A stretch of 64,000 bases of DNA from Deltaproteobacteria bacterium (GCA_016699445.1 CP064976.1:1736001-1800000), one strand, 5' to 3'. Counted from the stretch's first letter, positions 44,909 to 54,115 are shown. The notes: generated by a model not told the origin, from the sequence alone. Numbers and translations: made by a program.

Positions 44909-46147
44909 TCCTCAATTATCCAGCTGGGCCATGTTAATATTTTGGACGAGCCTGTGTCTGATTTTAGAGGCTTTCTTCTCAGGCTCTGAATTAGCGATGG
45001 TTTCTGTCGATAAGTTGAAACTAGCGCACCAAGCAGGACGTGGTCATCGAGGGGCCAAAATGGCCTTGTGGCTTGCGCGACATCCTGAGTGGCTTTTTAG
45101 TACAACACTTTTGGGACAAAATCTTTTTATTGTTGGTAATACTGTCTATCTGACATTTTTATCTACGAGCATTTTGGTCATGAGTATGAGTTTTTTGGAA
45201 TTCTCTTGTCACCTCTGATTTTAATTTTTGGAGAAGCTGTCCCCAAAACTGTTTTTCAACAATATGCGAATCGATTAGTGCCGATTGTATCCCCTGTTGT
45301 TTATATTTTTTCTTACGTGGTTTCTCCGATTGTTTGGCCTTTATCCAAACTGACAATGTTGCTGATGGGAGGCGTTAAGGGGAGTCTTTTGACAGGACAC
45401 AAGGTAACACGTGAATCTCTGGAAGTGATTTTGAGAGATGCGGATATCCACCGCGATTTGCCAATGCTTTTTAAGGATCGGCTTTTAAAAATATTAAAAT
45501 TTACTCAGAAAAAAACTCGCGCCATCATGACACCTTTAATCGAAGTCTTCAGTTTGAGAGAGAGTACTTCGGTAGGTGAGGCTGCTTTACAATGTCGTGA
45601 GGAAGGGTACTCGATTTTTCCTGTTTTTTTCAGACGAGCTTACAATCTAGTGGGTTTGGTGAGCTTTTATGATCTTCTTCTGTGTGAAGATAAGACCAAG
45701 CCGTTGTCAGCGATTATGACAGATCCTTTATATGTGCCTGAATCCATGGGCCTTAAGGATCTTTTTTTCTTATTTAAAGAAAAGAAACAAAAATTTGCTG
45801 TGGTGGTAGATGAATATGGTGTGGCGGTAGGTGTGGTTACGCTTGAAGATGTACAGGAAGAGATTGTGGGAGAGATCCAAGATGAGTTCGATGATGAAAA
45901 TAAACCTTGGCAGCGAGAAAGCTTGAATCGTTTTGTTGTGGAGGGTCGTGCCGAAATTGATCGTCTTAATGAACGTTTTCGATGGGAGCTTCCTAAGAAA
46001 AACTATGAAACTCTGGCTGGATTTTTAACGGATTATCTAGGGAAAATTCCTCAAAATGGAGATGTGATTTCTTATGGCGGATTAAAATTTACCGTAAGGA
46101 GATCAACGCCTAAGACGGTTGAAGAAGTGACAGTAGACTATGAGTAA
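44901..46147 (+). CDS. CNNM/CBS-domain membrane protein 2 with CorC C-terminal domain, one-base frameshift
   Basis: This has the same architecture as the preceding gene: EAFFSGSELAMVSVDKLKL, membrane helices and FGEAVPKTVFQQYANRL, two CBS motifs (MTPLIEVFSL; VVVDEYGVAVGVVTLEDVQEEIVGEI), then a C-terminal CorC_HlyC domain (NRFVVEGRAEIDRLNERF...). The frame stops at 45218 following a six-T run (45191-45196). One more T gives SFFGILLSPLILIFGEAVPK. The duplicated pair probably forms a heteromer or two paralogous transporters. It overlaps larB by 8 bases. Confidence 0.86.
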
Positions 46148-46781
46148 TTATAAAATTGATTCTGATCGGATGGCTCGAACAGGCGTGCCTGAAATTATTT
46201 TTGGAGAAACCAAAAGTATTGATCAGTTGGTGATGATTTTGAAGGAAATGATCCGTAAAAAAGTACCGGCGATAGCGTCACGAGTTTCCCCTGAAAAAGC
46301 GGAAAGATTAAAAGATTTTTTCCCAAAGTCAGAATATTTTAAAACAGCCAAAATTTTCATGGCTCAAAAAATAAAATTTTCAAAAACTAAAAAAGTGGCT
46401 GTAGTTGCTGCTGGGACTTCTGATGTGGATATTGCTGAGGAAGCACGCGTTTTATTGGAAGTCTTAGGTTGTGGTACTGAATCCTTTTATGATGTCGGTG
46501 TAGCGGGCATTCAAAGGTTGTTTAAAGTCTTGCCCAAAATTCGAAAAGCAAAAGTGGTGGTTGTCGTCGCTGGAATGGAAGGCGCTCTACCTTCTGTATT
46601 AGCCGGTCTTGTGAAAGCCCCTATCATTGCTGTGCCCACAGCTGTGGGCTATGGCACAGGTTTGGGAGGTTTTTCGTCTCTCCTCACCATGCTCAACACC
46701 TGCGCTCCCGGAGTGACGGTTGTGAATATCGATAACGGTGTCGGGGCTGCGATTTCAGCTTATAAGATATTAAATGTTTAA
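46140..46781 (+). CDS. larB: Nickel-pincer cofactor carboxylase/hydrolase LarB
   Basis: LarB carboxylates the pyridinium ring of nicotinate adenine dinucleotide in synthesis of the nickel-pincer cofactor. Family features: GVPEIIFGETKS near the N-terminus, the AIRC-like domain (VAVVAAGTSDVDIAEEA, YDVGVAGIQRL, VVVVAGMEGALPSVLAGL, PTAVGYG) and NIDNGVGAA at the end. LarE and a lactate racemase-type enzyme are not in the window. The only other lar gene here is a partial larC at 48047. Confidence 0.92.
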   Translation: MSNYKIDSDRMARTGVPEIIFGETKSIDQLVMILKEMIRKKVPAIASRVSPEKAERLKDFFPKSEYFKTAKIFMAQKIKFSKTKKVAVVAAGTSDVDIAEEARVLLEVLGCGTESFYDVGVAGIQRLFKVLPKIRKAKVVVVVAGMEGALPSVLAGLVKAPIIAVPTAVGYGTGLGGFSSLLTMLNTCAPGVTVVNIDNGVGAAISAYKILNV

Positions 46782-46845
46782 ATTAAGTAGCTTCAATTCT
46801 TATCCCTAGTTAGTCATTAGAGAATATGTTCCAAAGAAAGGTTTT

Positions 46846-48057
46846 ATGAAAAATAAAATGATAAGAGCTTTTTTTCTTCTGATAGTTTTTTTAATCCAAT
46901 TCCCTGTCTATGCCGGGATTGATACGTGGACATCTGTTGGCCCTTCCGGGCAACGAGTTCTTTCACTCGCCATAGATCCAACAGATCCTAATAAATTATA
47001 TGCAGGCACCAGTGGCGGTGGGGTTTTTTTTACAACCAATTCTGGTACCAACTGGACTCCTTCTACAACACAGCCGACAAACCTCGTCATTACATCTCTT
47101 GTTATAGATCCCTCATCCCCCAATAAATTATATGCAGCTACCAGTGGTGGCGGAATCTTTTTTTCAACAAATTCAGGGGTGAGCTGGAGTCCTTCTACAA
47201 CACAACCTGCCAATCTTTATGTTTCTTGTCTGGCTATAGATCCGATCTCTCCCAATAAACTTTATGCAGGTACCAGTGGTGGTGGGATTTTTTTTACAAC
47301 CAATGCTGCCGTCAATTGGAGCCCTTCCACAACACAACCTTCAAGCCTCATTATTACCGCTTTAATTATAGATCCAACAGCTCCAGATAAACTTTACGCA
47401 GCAACTATCAGTAGTGGAATCTTTTTTACAACTAATGCTGCTGTCAACTGGAGCCCTTCCACAACTCAACCCACAAGTCACAATGTCAACGCTCTAGCTT
47501 TGGATCCGACATCGAGTCATAAAATATATGCAGTAACAACAGATGGCGGAATTTTTTTTACAACCAACTCAGGAGTCAACTGGACTCCTTCCACTACACA
47601 ACCAACAAGCTCATTGCTTAGCTCTCTTGTATTAGATCCTTCATCACCCAATAAATTATATGCAGGCGCAGGTGATGTAGGTATTTTTTTTACAACCAAC
47701 TCTTCGGTTGATTGGAGCTCTTTAGCCATTCAGCCCGCCAGCTCTAGTATTTCTTTTCTTTTCCTTGATTCTCATTACTATTTGCCAACTCTCTATGCCT
47801 CTACTGCTGGAAACTTCCTTTATTCCTTCCAACCTTCAGGTTGTGGCAATCATGTGATTGAATCTACTCTCAATGAGACCTGCGATGACGGAAACATCAC
47901 CTCGGGTGACGGCTGTAATGCCGCTTGTCATATCGAGTCTGGATTTGGCGGATCCGGTGGGACTTCAGGTACTGGTGGTAGTGGAGGCGCTGGATCTCCT
48001 TCTGAAATCCCCGTAGATTCAAGTAGTGGCTGTTCGTTGATGCCTTATGCCTTTTAA
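46846..48057 (+). CDS. Secreted BNR/VPS10-like beta-propeller protein 2
   Basis: The signal peptide ends at VYA. About seven ~150-bp units encode a core DP(T/S)(D/S)PNKLYAGTSGGG(V/I)FFTTNSG.NW.PSTTQP, conserved strongly at DNA level, so recent internal duplication is likely. One disulfide repeat (SGCGNHVIES...ETCDDGNITSGDGCNAAC) and a Gly/Ser-rich linker follow, ending SSGCSLMPYAF. The last residues overlap the start of larC. It is a paralogue of the 32168 gene and sits between larB and the larC segment. Confidence 0.82.
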   Translation: MKNKMIRAFFLLIVFLIQFPVYAGIDTWTSVGPSGQRVLSLAIDPTDPNKLYAGTSGGGVFFTTNSGTNWTPSTTQPTNLVITSLVIDPSSPNKLYAATSGGGIFFSTNSGVSWSPSTTQPANLYVSCLAIDPISPNKLYAGTSGGGIFFTTNAAVNWSPSTTQPSSLIITALIIDPTAPDKLYAATISSGIFFTTNAAVNWSPSTTQPTSHNVNALALDPTSSHKIYAVTTDGGIFFTTNSGVNWTPSTTQPTSSLLSSLVLDPSSPNKLYAGAGDVGIFFTTNSSVDWSSLAIQPASSSISFLFLDSHYYLPTLYASTAGNFLYSFQPSGCGNHVIESTLNETCDDGNITSGDGCNAACHIESGFGGSGGTSGTGGSGGAGSPSEIPVDSSSGCSLMPYAF

Positions 48058-48493
48058 GAAACAGAAACTTTTACAGATAGAGACCAATCTCGATGACATG
48101 AATCCTCAATGGTACGAGCCTTTGATGGAGAAGTTGTTTGAGATGGGAGTGTTGGATGTGGTGTTGGTCCCAATCATCATGAAAAAGTCGCGTCCAGCCG
48201 TGATGCTTCAAATTTTAACGATTCCCGCTCTGAAGAAAAAAGTAATGGAATGTCTCTTTGAAGAGACGACAACTCTCGGTGTGCGGGTGAATGCCGTTGA
48301 GCGCTATGAACTTCCTCGTGAAATCAAGAAAGTGAAAACGTCTTATGGTGTGGTTGATGTAAAGATAGCTCGTGATATGAAAGGACAGGTTCGAAATGTT
48401 TGGCCTGAGTATGAATCGTGTCATGAGATTTCCCGAAAAACCAAAAAGCCTGTAAAAGTTATTTTTCAGGCAGCTCTTAAATCTTTTTCTTGA
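48047..48493 (+). CDS. larC: LarC C-terminal (nickel insertion) domain as a separate ORF
   Basis: The 148 residues match the C-terminal domain of LarC: IETNLDDMNPQW, DVVLVPIIMKKSRPAVML, ETTTLGVRVNAVER and WPEYESCHEISRK. LarC normally has a ~250-residue N-terminal half that is absent; an in-frame stop lies just upstream of the ATG. In Lactobacillus plantarum LarC is made from two frames (larC1/larC2) by a programmed frameshift, but no larC1 lies here: the BNR gene occupies the place. It is either a separately translated C-terminal domain or a decayed gene. Confidence 0.78.
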   Translation: MPFKKQKLLQIETNLDDMNPQWYEPLMEKLFEMGVLDVVLVPIIMKKSRPAVMLQILTIPALKKKVMECLFEETTTLGVRVNAVERYELPREIKKVKTSYGVVDVKIARDMKGQVRNVWPEYESCHEISRKTKKPVKVIFQAALKSFS

Positions 48494-49629
48494 TGTCTAC
48501 TCCAACAAAAACAGTGACGATAGATCGATTGGCCTTTCGCGGGGAAGGTGTAGGACGTGTGGATCAAAAAGTAGTTTTTGTCCCTTATGCGGTGCCTGGA
48601 GATGTTCTTAAAATAAAAATTTTAGAAAAGCATAAAACTTTTGATCGTGGGGAGATTTGTGAAATTCTCACACCATCGGAATTTCGAGTGAAAGCTCGCT
48701 GTGAGTATTTTGAAAAATGTGGTGGGTGTCAGTGGCAAAATATTGCTTATGAAGAACAGACAAAGGCCAAAGAAGAAATCTTTCGGCAGACTCTGATTCG
48801 CGTGGCAAAAATTTCAGAACCCAAAATTTTACCGATGATTCCCGCAGCGAATCCTTGGAACTACCGTCAGCGTATCCAGCTTAAAGTAGATTTTTCATCA
48901 AAACCAAAAGTCGGTTTTTACGCTCCAGAATCCCACGAGATAGTTCCTATTGAAAAATGTGACATTGCCGATTCTAAGATTAATGAGACGCTTCAGGCTC
49001 TTCTGAAAAAAGGCCAAATCCCAACCCGAGCTTTTGAGATTTCTGTTTTTGAAGATGGAAATGTCCATGTGATGCCTATGGATCATGTGGATCGTTATTT
49101 TTCCCAAGCGCATCCAGAACAAAACCATCAGATGGTTCAAGCTGTTTTAAATTTTGTCTTTGGTCGTGCCGATCCTGTTTTTAAAATGCGTAAAAATATT
49201 TTGGAGCTTTATGCAGGTTCTGGAAATTTTACTTTTCCTCTGGCTGAACATGCAGGTCGTGTCATTGCTGTTGAGGAAAATGAAAAAGCCGTCAAAGTGG
49301 GTGAGCTTCTGACTGAGGAAAATCAAATTTCCAATATCGAATGGATTAGTGGCACTTCTGAATGGGGAACTAAAAAAGTTTTAAGAAAAAAAGTCCCTAT
49401 TGATACCGTGGTTTTAGACCCTCCACGTGCTGGAGCTTCTGACGTTTTAGATCTCATAATGGTCTTAAAACCCAAAAATATTGTGTATGTCTCGTGTGAT
49501 CCCAATACCTTGGCTCGTGATTTAAAAGAACTGACCAAACGCTTTTACCGTTTTGACTACGCCCAACCTATCGACATGTTTCCCCAAACCTATCACATCG
49601 AATCCGTAACGAAGTTGAGTTTGGCATAA
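48493..49629 (+). CDS. 23S rRNA (uracil-5-)-methyltransferase, RumA/RlmD-like
   Basis: The TRAM domain (TIDRLAFRGEGVGRVDQKVVFVPYAVPGDV) is followed by the Fe-S cysteine cluster CEYFEKCGGCQWQ, a variable domain, the SAM motif LELYAGSGNFTFPLAEHA and VVLDPPRAGAS, and the catalytic VSCDPNTLARDL. The protein modifies 23S rRNA at a uridine; the exact position (747 or 1939) is not assignable. The ATG overlaps the larC stop (TGATG). The extreme 3' end is repeated 28 bases long at 51044 (separate entry). Confidence 0.9.
   Translation: MSTPTKTVTIDRLAFRGEGVGRVDQKVVFVPYAVPGDVLKIKILEKHKTFDRGEICEILTPSEFRVKARCEYFEKCGGCQWQNIAYEEQTKAKEEIFRQTLIRVAKISEPKILPMIPAANPWNYRQRIQLKVDFSSKPKVGFYAPESHEIVPIEKCDIADSKINETLQALLKKGQIPTRAFEISVFEDGNVHVMPMDHVDRYFSQAHPEQNHQMVQAVLNFVFGRADPVFKMRKNILELYAGSGNFTFPLAEHAGRVIAVEENEKAVKVGELLTEENQISNIEWISGTSEWGTKKVLRKKVPIDTVVLDPPRAGASDVLDLIMVLKPKNIVYVSCDPNTLARDLKELTKRFYRFDYAQPIDMFPQTYHIESVTKLSLA
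49597..49624. repeat. Direct repeat at rlmD-like 3' end, left copy
   Basis: The 28 bases starting ATCGAATCCGTAACGAAGTT match 51044-51071 with 2 mismatches. Both copies read IESVTKL in the methylase frame. They bracket the ATPase gene and its palindromes. Confidence 0.85.
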
Positions 49630-49640
49630 AGTTGCTAATG

Positions 49641-49691
49641 TGTGATTATTTTCACATAAATCGTCAGTATTATGTGAAGATAATCACATAA
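49641..49691. promoter_or_regulatory. Two palindromes upstream of ATPase
   Basis: The site TGTGATTATTTTCACA (49641-49656) and the site TGTGAAGATAATCACA (49673-49688) both have TGTGA-N6-TCACA arms, like CRP/FNR-class operators. The second extends to TTATGTGA...TCACATAA (49670-49691). The two can also pair with each other. A TTGACT box (49704) follows before the ATG. Confidence 0.6.
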
Positions 49692-49739
49692 TTAAGACTT
49701 TTGTTGACTCTTGGATGCTTTTTAGCCTTAAATAGCCTC

Positions 49740-51056
49740 ATGAAAAGGATGCTTTATGAGGATTTGGTAAGTTGGAAAAGGAGTCCAGACCGTAAGCCTT
49801 TGATATTACAAGGCGCCAGGCAAGTCGGGAAGACGTTTTTACTGAAGGAGTTTGGGCGAGAAGAATATACTCAAGTGGCGTACATTAATTTTGAGGAGAA
49901 TGAAGACATCCACGATGTGTTCAAGGGGAATATAGATCCCGATCGTATTTTAAAATACCTTAGTGCCCATCTTAAACTAGTGATCGATCCCGCAAAAGCC
50001 TTGATTATTTTTGATGAGATCCAGAAATGTCCACGGGCTCTCAATTCCCTTAAATATTTTTGTGAAAAAAAGCCTGAATACCATCTCTGTGCCGCAGGAT
50101 CTCTTTTGGGTGTTGCGATCAATCAGGAACTTTCGTTTCCTGTGGGTAAGGTTAATTTTCTGGAATTGTTTCCTGTGAATTTTTTGGAATTTATATCAGC
50201 TCTTGGTTTTACCCAATTAAGAGAGCTTGTTGAAAATAGGGAAGAACTTACAAATCTTCCAGAATCGTTTCATCACGAGCTGATTGAAAAACTAAAACAG
50301 TACTATTTTGTGGGGGGTATGCCCGAAGCGGTGATGAAATTTGTGGAGGCAGCAGATTGGGAACGTGTCAGGCGAGTTCAAAACGAGATTTTAGATGCTT
50401 ACCTTCTGGATTTTGCCAAATACGCCGAGCCTGCGACGGTGGTCAAAATTCAAAAATTATGGTCTCAAATACCGACTCAACTAGCCAAAGAGAATCACCG
50501 TTTTTACATGTCCGGGATCAGCGGCAGTGCTCGCTTGAGAGACTACCAAGAAGCTTTGCAATGGTTGGTCAGTGCGGGTTTGGTCCATAAAGTAGAACGT
50601 ATTTCACGGCCTGGTCTGCCTTTGTCGGGTTATGCTGAGGATACGATCTTTAAACTTTATTTTTTTGATACAGGATTGTTGAGTGCATTTTTTAGATTAA
50701 GTTCCGAGATTTTTCTGAAAGGGGACGAATTATTCACCCATTATTACGGGGCTTTGGTTGAAAATTTTGTCTCTCAAGAATTGAAGGCTTATTTGAAAGA
50801 GACGCTTTATTTTTGGAGTTCCAAAGGTGAGGCGGAAGTGGATTTTGTGTATCAAGATTCAAAAAGAGGGGTCGTGCCTGTGGAGGTCAAGGCAGGTTTG
50901 AAGACACGTTCTCATAGCCTGACAGAATACATTAAAAAATATTCCCCTGAGTTTTCACTCAGGACATCTCTACGCCCATTTGGAAAAAGAAATCATGCAG
51001 AGGAAATCCCTCTCTATGCCCTCAATATTTTGCGTCATAATCTATCGAATCCGTGA
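49740..51056 (+). CDS. AAA ATPase with DUF4143-type C-terminal domain
   Basis: The Walker A motif GARQVGKTFL and the Walker B IIFDEIQK (AAA_14 family) are present. The C-terminal DUF4143-like part includes YYFVGGMPEAV and YFFDTGLLSAFF, then ALVENFVSQEL and KGEAEVDFVYQ, a PD-(D/E)XK-like nuclease core. Many genomes carry multiple such genes, with a mobile pattern of distribution. The ATG at 49740 was chosen, since the upstream TTG does not fit the family. Its stop codon lies within the right-hand direct repeat. Confidence 0.88.
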   Translation: MKRMLYEDLVSWKRSPDRKPLILQGARQVGKTFLLKEFGREEYTQVAYINFEENEDIHDVFKGNIDPDRILKYLSAHLKLVIDPAKALIIFDEIQKCPRALNSLKYFCEKKPEYHLCAAGSLLGVAINQELSFPVGKVNFLELFPVNFLEFISALGFTQLRELVENREELTNLPESFHHELIEKLKQYYFVGGMPEAVMKFVEAADWERVRRVQNEILDAYLLDFAKYAEPATVVKIQKLWSQIPTQLAKENHRFYMSGISGSARLRDYQEALQWLVSAGLVHKVERISRPGLPLSGYAEDTIFKLYFFDTGLLSAFFRLSSEIFLKGDELFTHYYGALVENFVSQELKAYLKETLYFWSSKGEAEVDFVYQDSKRGVVPVEVKAGLKTRSHSLTEYIKKYSPEFSLRTSLRPFGKRNHAEEIPLYALNILRHNLSNP

Positions 51057-51071
51057 CGAAGTTGATTTTGG
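51044..51071. repeat. Direct repeat of rlmD-like 3' end, right copy
   Basis: This right-hand copy of 49597-49624 (26 of 28 bases the same) supplies the ATPase stop codon. In the methylase frame it ends IESVTKLILV and a stop, an alternative C-terminus for RumA. Confidence 0.85.
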
Positions 51072-51088
51072 TGTGATAAGCTTTTTTT

Positions 51089-52129
51089 ATGGCTCGTAAA
51101 CCCAATCCTTACGGACTTCACCGTGTTCTTCAACCTAAAGGAGTGTTCCCTCAAGCGGCTCTGAAAATTGATCCGACATTGCCTCTTGCTACAGATGAAA
51201 TGCTGATTCAAGTAGACCGGCTCAATATTGATTCCGCGAGTTTTCATGAGATTTCTCAGTCTGAAAAAGGGGATTTAAAAAAAATCGAAAAGAAGATTTT
51301 ATCGATCATTCAATCTCGTGGGAAGATGCACAATCCTGTGACAAATTCTGGCGGGATGTTGCTTGGAACAATTAAACAGATCGGGAAAAATTTTCCTCAA
51401 AAGAAATTTAAAGTCGGGGATCGTGTAGCGACTCTTGTGTCATTGAGTCTTACTCCCTTATCTATAGATAAAATTTTAGAAGTAATTTCTGAAAAGGAAC
51501 AAGTGCTTGTGAAAGGTCATGCAATTCTTTTTGCTTCTGGGATTGCTCAAAAGATCCCAAACGATTTGCCAGAGACTCTCGTTCTCTCGGTGCTCGATGT
51601 TTGTGGAGCTCCCGCTTTAGTTTCTCAATATTGTAAGAAGTTGAAAAAATCTCGTGGGAAGAAAACCATCATTATCTTAGGGGCTGGCAAGGCAGGGATG
51701 CTTTCTGCGGCAGCGGCAAAAAAAATACTTAAAGACAAAGCGCGCGTGATTGTTTTGGAAAAAAACTTGGAGGCTGTCAAAAAAGGTCGATCATTATCTT
51801 TTGTCGACGATATTTTTCAAGCTGATCTCCTGGATGCCTCCAAAACAATGATGCAAATTGATAAAATGACTCACGGTCACATGGGAGATCTCGTTGTGAA
51901 CTGCGTCAACGTGCCTGGTACTGAGATGAGCTCCATCTTATCGGCCAAAAAAAATGGGACTGTTTTGTTTTTTAATATGGCGACTAATTTTCAAAAAGCT
52001 GTCCTTGGTGCTGAAGGGGTAGGTCATGAAACCCAACTACTGATGGGTAATGGTTATTATCCTGGCCATGGGGATTTGGCCTTAAATCTTATCCGTTTAG
52101 ATAAAAAACTAAGAAATTGGTTCGAATAA
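51089..52129 (+). CDS. kdd: L-erythro-3,5-diaminohexanoate dehydrogenase-like
   Basis: The sequence NPYGLHRVLQPKGVFPQAALKID and the NAD-binding IIILGAGKAGMLSAAAAKK match the 3,5-diaminohexanoate dehydrogenase family of lysine fermentation. That is an MDR-type fold, although the usual zinc ligands are not obvious. The remaining kam/kce/kal genes of the pathway do not lie beside it, so it may serve another amine-oxidising step. It is separated from the ATPase gene by 32 bases that include the direct repeat. Confidence 0.82.
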   Translation: MARKPNPYGLHRVLQPKGVFPQAALKIDPTLPLATDEMLIQVDRLNIDSASFHEISQSEKGDLKKIEKKILSIIQSRGKMHNPVTNSGGMLLGTIKQIGKNFPQKKFKVGDRVATLVSLSLTPLSIDKILEVISEKEQVLVKGHAILFASGIAQKIPNDLPETLVLSVLDVCGAPALVSQYCKKLKKSRGKKTIIILGAGKAGMLSAAAAKKILKDKARVIVLEKNLEAVKKGRSLSFVDDIFQADLLDASKTMMQIDKMTHGHMGDLVVNCVNVPGTEMSSILSAKKNGTVLFFNMATNFQKAVLGAEGVGHETQLLMGNGYYPGHGDLALNLIRLDKKLRNWFE

Positions 52130-52172
52130 CCTTTTGTTTGACACGGGTTAGCCCCATTTGTATCACCGCCCG

Positions 52173-53467
52173 ATGTCAATTACATCTACCTCAAAAGAAA
52201 TCTCTTCGGTTCAAAAACAAATTAACGTGGAAGTGCCGGCTTCAGAAGTCAAAAAGGCTTTAGACCGTGCTTACCAAAAAGTGGGGCAAAAAGTTCAGCT
52301 TAAAGGGTTTCGCCCAGAGAAAGCTCCCCGTGCCATGCTTGAAGAATACTATCGTCAAGATGCCGAATCTGAAGCTGTGGGGATTTTATTGGAAAGTTCT
52401 TATCCTGTTGCTCTCAAAGATTTGGATATTCATCCCATTGCCCAGCCCAAGATTACAGTTACTTCTTTTGGTATCGATAAAAATTTTACCTATGAAGCTC
52501 TTGTGGAGTTGAGGCCTGTGATTGATGTGAAGGATTACAAAGGCCAAAAGTTTGAGAAAGATTCCGTCGAAATTGCGGACAAAGAAATCGAAGATCAGAT
52601 TAAAAATATTCAGGAAAGAATGGCCCAGTTGGCCCCATTGACAGAAGATCGTACCACGAAAGCCATGGATGTGGTGGTGATGGATTATCAGGGTTATTTG
52701 GAAGATGCCCCAGTGGCCAGTTTGTTGGCTAAAGATTCTGTCGCTGAAATTGGAAAGGGTTATTTATTCCCCGAGCTTGAAGAAGGCCTCTTGAATTTGA
52801 AGCGTGGAGATAAAAAAACGGTTGATGTTCAGTTCCCTGAAGGTTGGGCTGATAAAGCTATTGCAGGTAAAAAGGTGAAGATTGATGTAGAGCTTAAGGA
52901 TATTAAAGAAAAAAGATGCCTGAAGTGAATGACGATTTTGCTAAGGATGTCGGTTTTGAGTCTTTGGCATCAATGAAAGAAAAGATTGTCGCTGATATGA
53001 AAGGTAATAAAGAACAGTGGGCAAAAAATCGCTTGCGCCGTCAGGTAATTGAGAAGTTTGTAGAGAAAAATACATTTGAAGTCCCATCCAGCATGACTGA
53101 ATCTGAATTGCAGCATATGTTTAAGTTGTTTGAGAACAATCTTGCTAATCAGGGTGTCACTCTTGAAAAAGCAGGGGTCACTCAAGAAGAGTTTTTCACG
53201 CGTAATCGTGATGAAGCTGTTTTTCGAGTCAAAGGAGCTCTGATTTTTGATGAGATTGCCAAAAAAGAAAATATTTTGGTCACGATGCCTGATGTGGACC
53301 AAAGAATTTCCGAAATGGCGATCGCTGCCGGACAGGCTCCTGAAGCCTGGAAACAGTATTATCAGAAAAATAATATGCTCTCAGGGATCGCTGGAGCGAT
53401 ATTAGAAGAGAAAGTCCTTGATTTTGTTCTGTCTGAGTCTAAAATCACTACAAAAGAATCAAAATAA
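52173..53467 (+). CDS. tig: Trigger factor, one-base frameshift
   Basis: Trigger factor is the ribosome-bound folding chaperone and peptidyl-prolyl isomerase. The ribosome-binding domain starts ISSVQKQINVEVPASEV with KGFRPEKAPRAMLEE. The FKBP domain (VVMDYQGYLED...) and the C-terminal helical domain follow. The frame stops at 52928; one added A in the six-A run at 52909-52914 gives KEKKMPEVNDDFAKDVGFES and reaches 53467. The ATG at 52173 fits the family N-terminus better than the one at 52158. It heads the tig-clpP-clpX-lon cluster. Confidence 0.92.
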
Positions 53468-53494
53468 TAATATTTTTCAAACTTGAGGTTGAAA

Positions 53495-54115
53495 ATGAGC
53501 CTGATTCCAATGGTTATTGAACAGACGCATCGTGGCGAACGTGCGTACGATATCTATTCACGTCTTCTCAAAGACAGAATTATTTTCCTAGGAACAGCTA
53601 TCAATGATGATGTGGCTAATGTCATTATTGCCCAGTTGCTCTTCCTAGAGTCCGAAGATCCCGACAAAGATATTTTTATTTATATCAATTCCCCAGGGGG
53701 AGTTGTGACAGCCGGTATGGGAATTTACGATACGATTCAATACATTAAGCCGGATGTCTCGACAATCTGTGTTGGACAAGCTGCGTCAATGGGTGCTGTT
53801 CTTCTGGCAGCGGGAACATCTGGCAAAAGATTTGCTCTACCTAATGCCAGGATTATGATTCATCAACCATTAGGAGGATTTCAAGGGCAAGCAACTGATA
53901 TCGATATTCATGCCCGTGAAATTTTAAGAATGAGAGAAGTTTTGAATAATATTTTATCTAAACACACAAAACAGCCGTTAAAAAAGATACAGAACGATAC
54001 AGAAAGAGATTTTTTTATGTCGGGTGTCGAGTCGAAGGAGTATGGTATAGTAGATGAGGTCGTGACGTACCGCGACAAGGTTAAGAAAGGCGAAACTGGA
54101 AAGGCAGGCAAATAA
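53495..54115 (+). CDS. clpP: ATP-dependent Clp protease proteolytic subunit
   Basis: ClpP forms the tetradecameric protease chamber that works with ClpX. The catalytic serine is in GQAASMGAVL (about residue 98), the histidine in RIMIHQP (about 123), and the aspartate follows further on. The MIEQTxRGERAYDIYSRLLKDRIIFLG N-terminus is characteristic. GAGG lies 6 bases before the ATG at 53495, preferred to the TTG at 53483. The stop overlaps the clpX start (TAATG). Confidence 0.97.
   Translation: MSLIPMVIEQTHRGERAYDIYSRLLKDRIIFLGTAINDDVANVIIAQLLFLESEDPDKDIFIYINSPGGVVTAGMGIYDTIQYIKPDVSTICVGQAASMGAVLLAAGTSGKRFALPNARIMIHQPLGGFQGQATDIDIHAREILRMREVLNNILSKHTKQPLKKIQNDTERDFFMSGVESKEYGIVDEVVTYRDKVKKGETGKAGK

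Noticed and set aside
46970..47750. Regular ~150-bp direct repeats, CRISPR-like spacing
   Set aside because: They are in-frame repeats of a BNR propeller protein; no identical short repeat with unrelated spacers is present.
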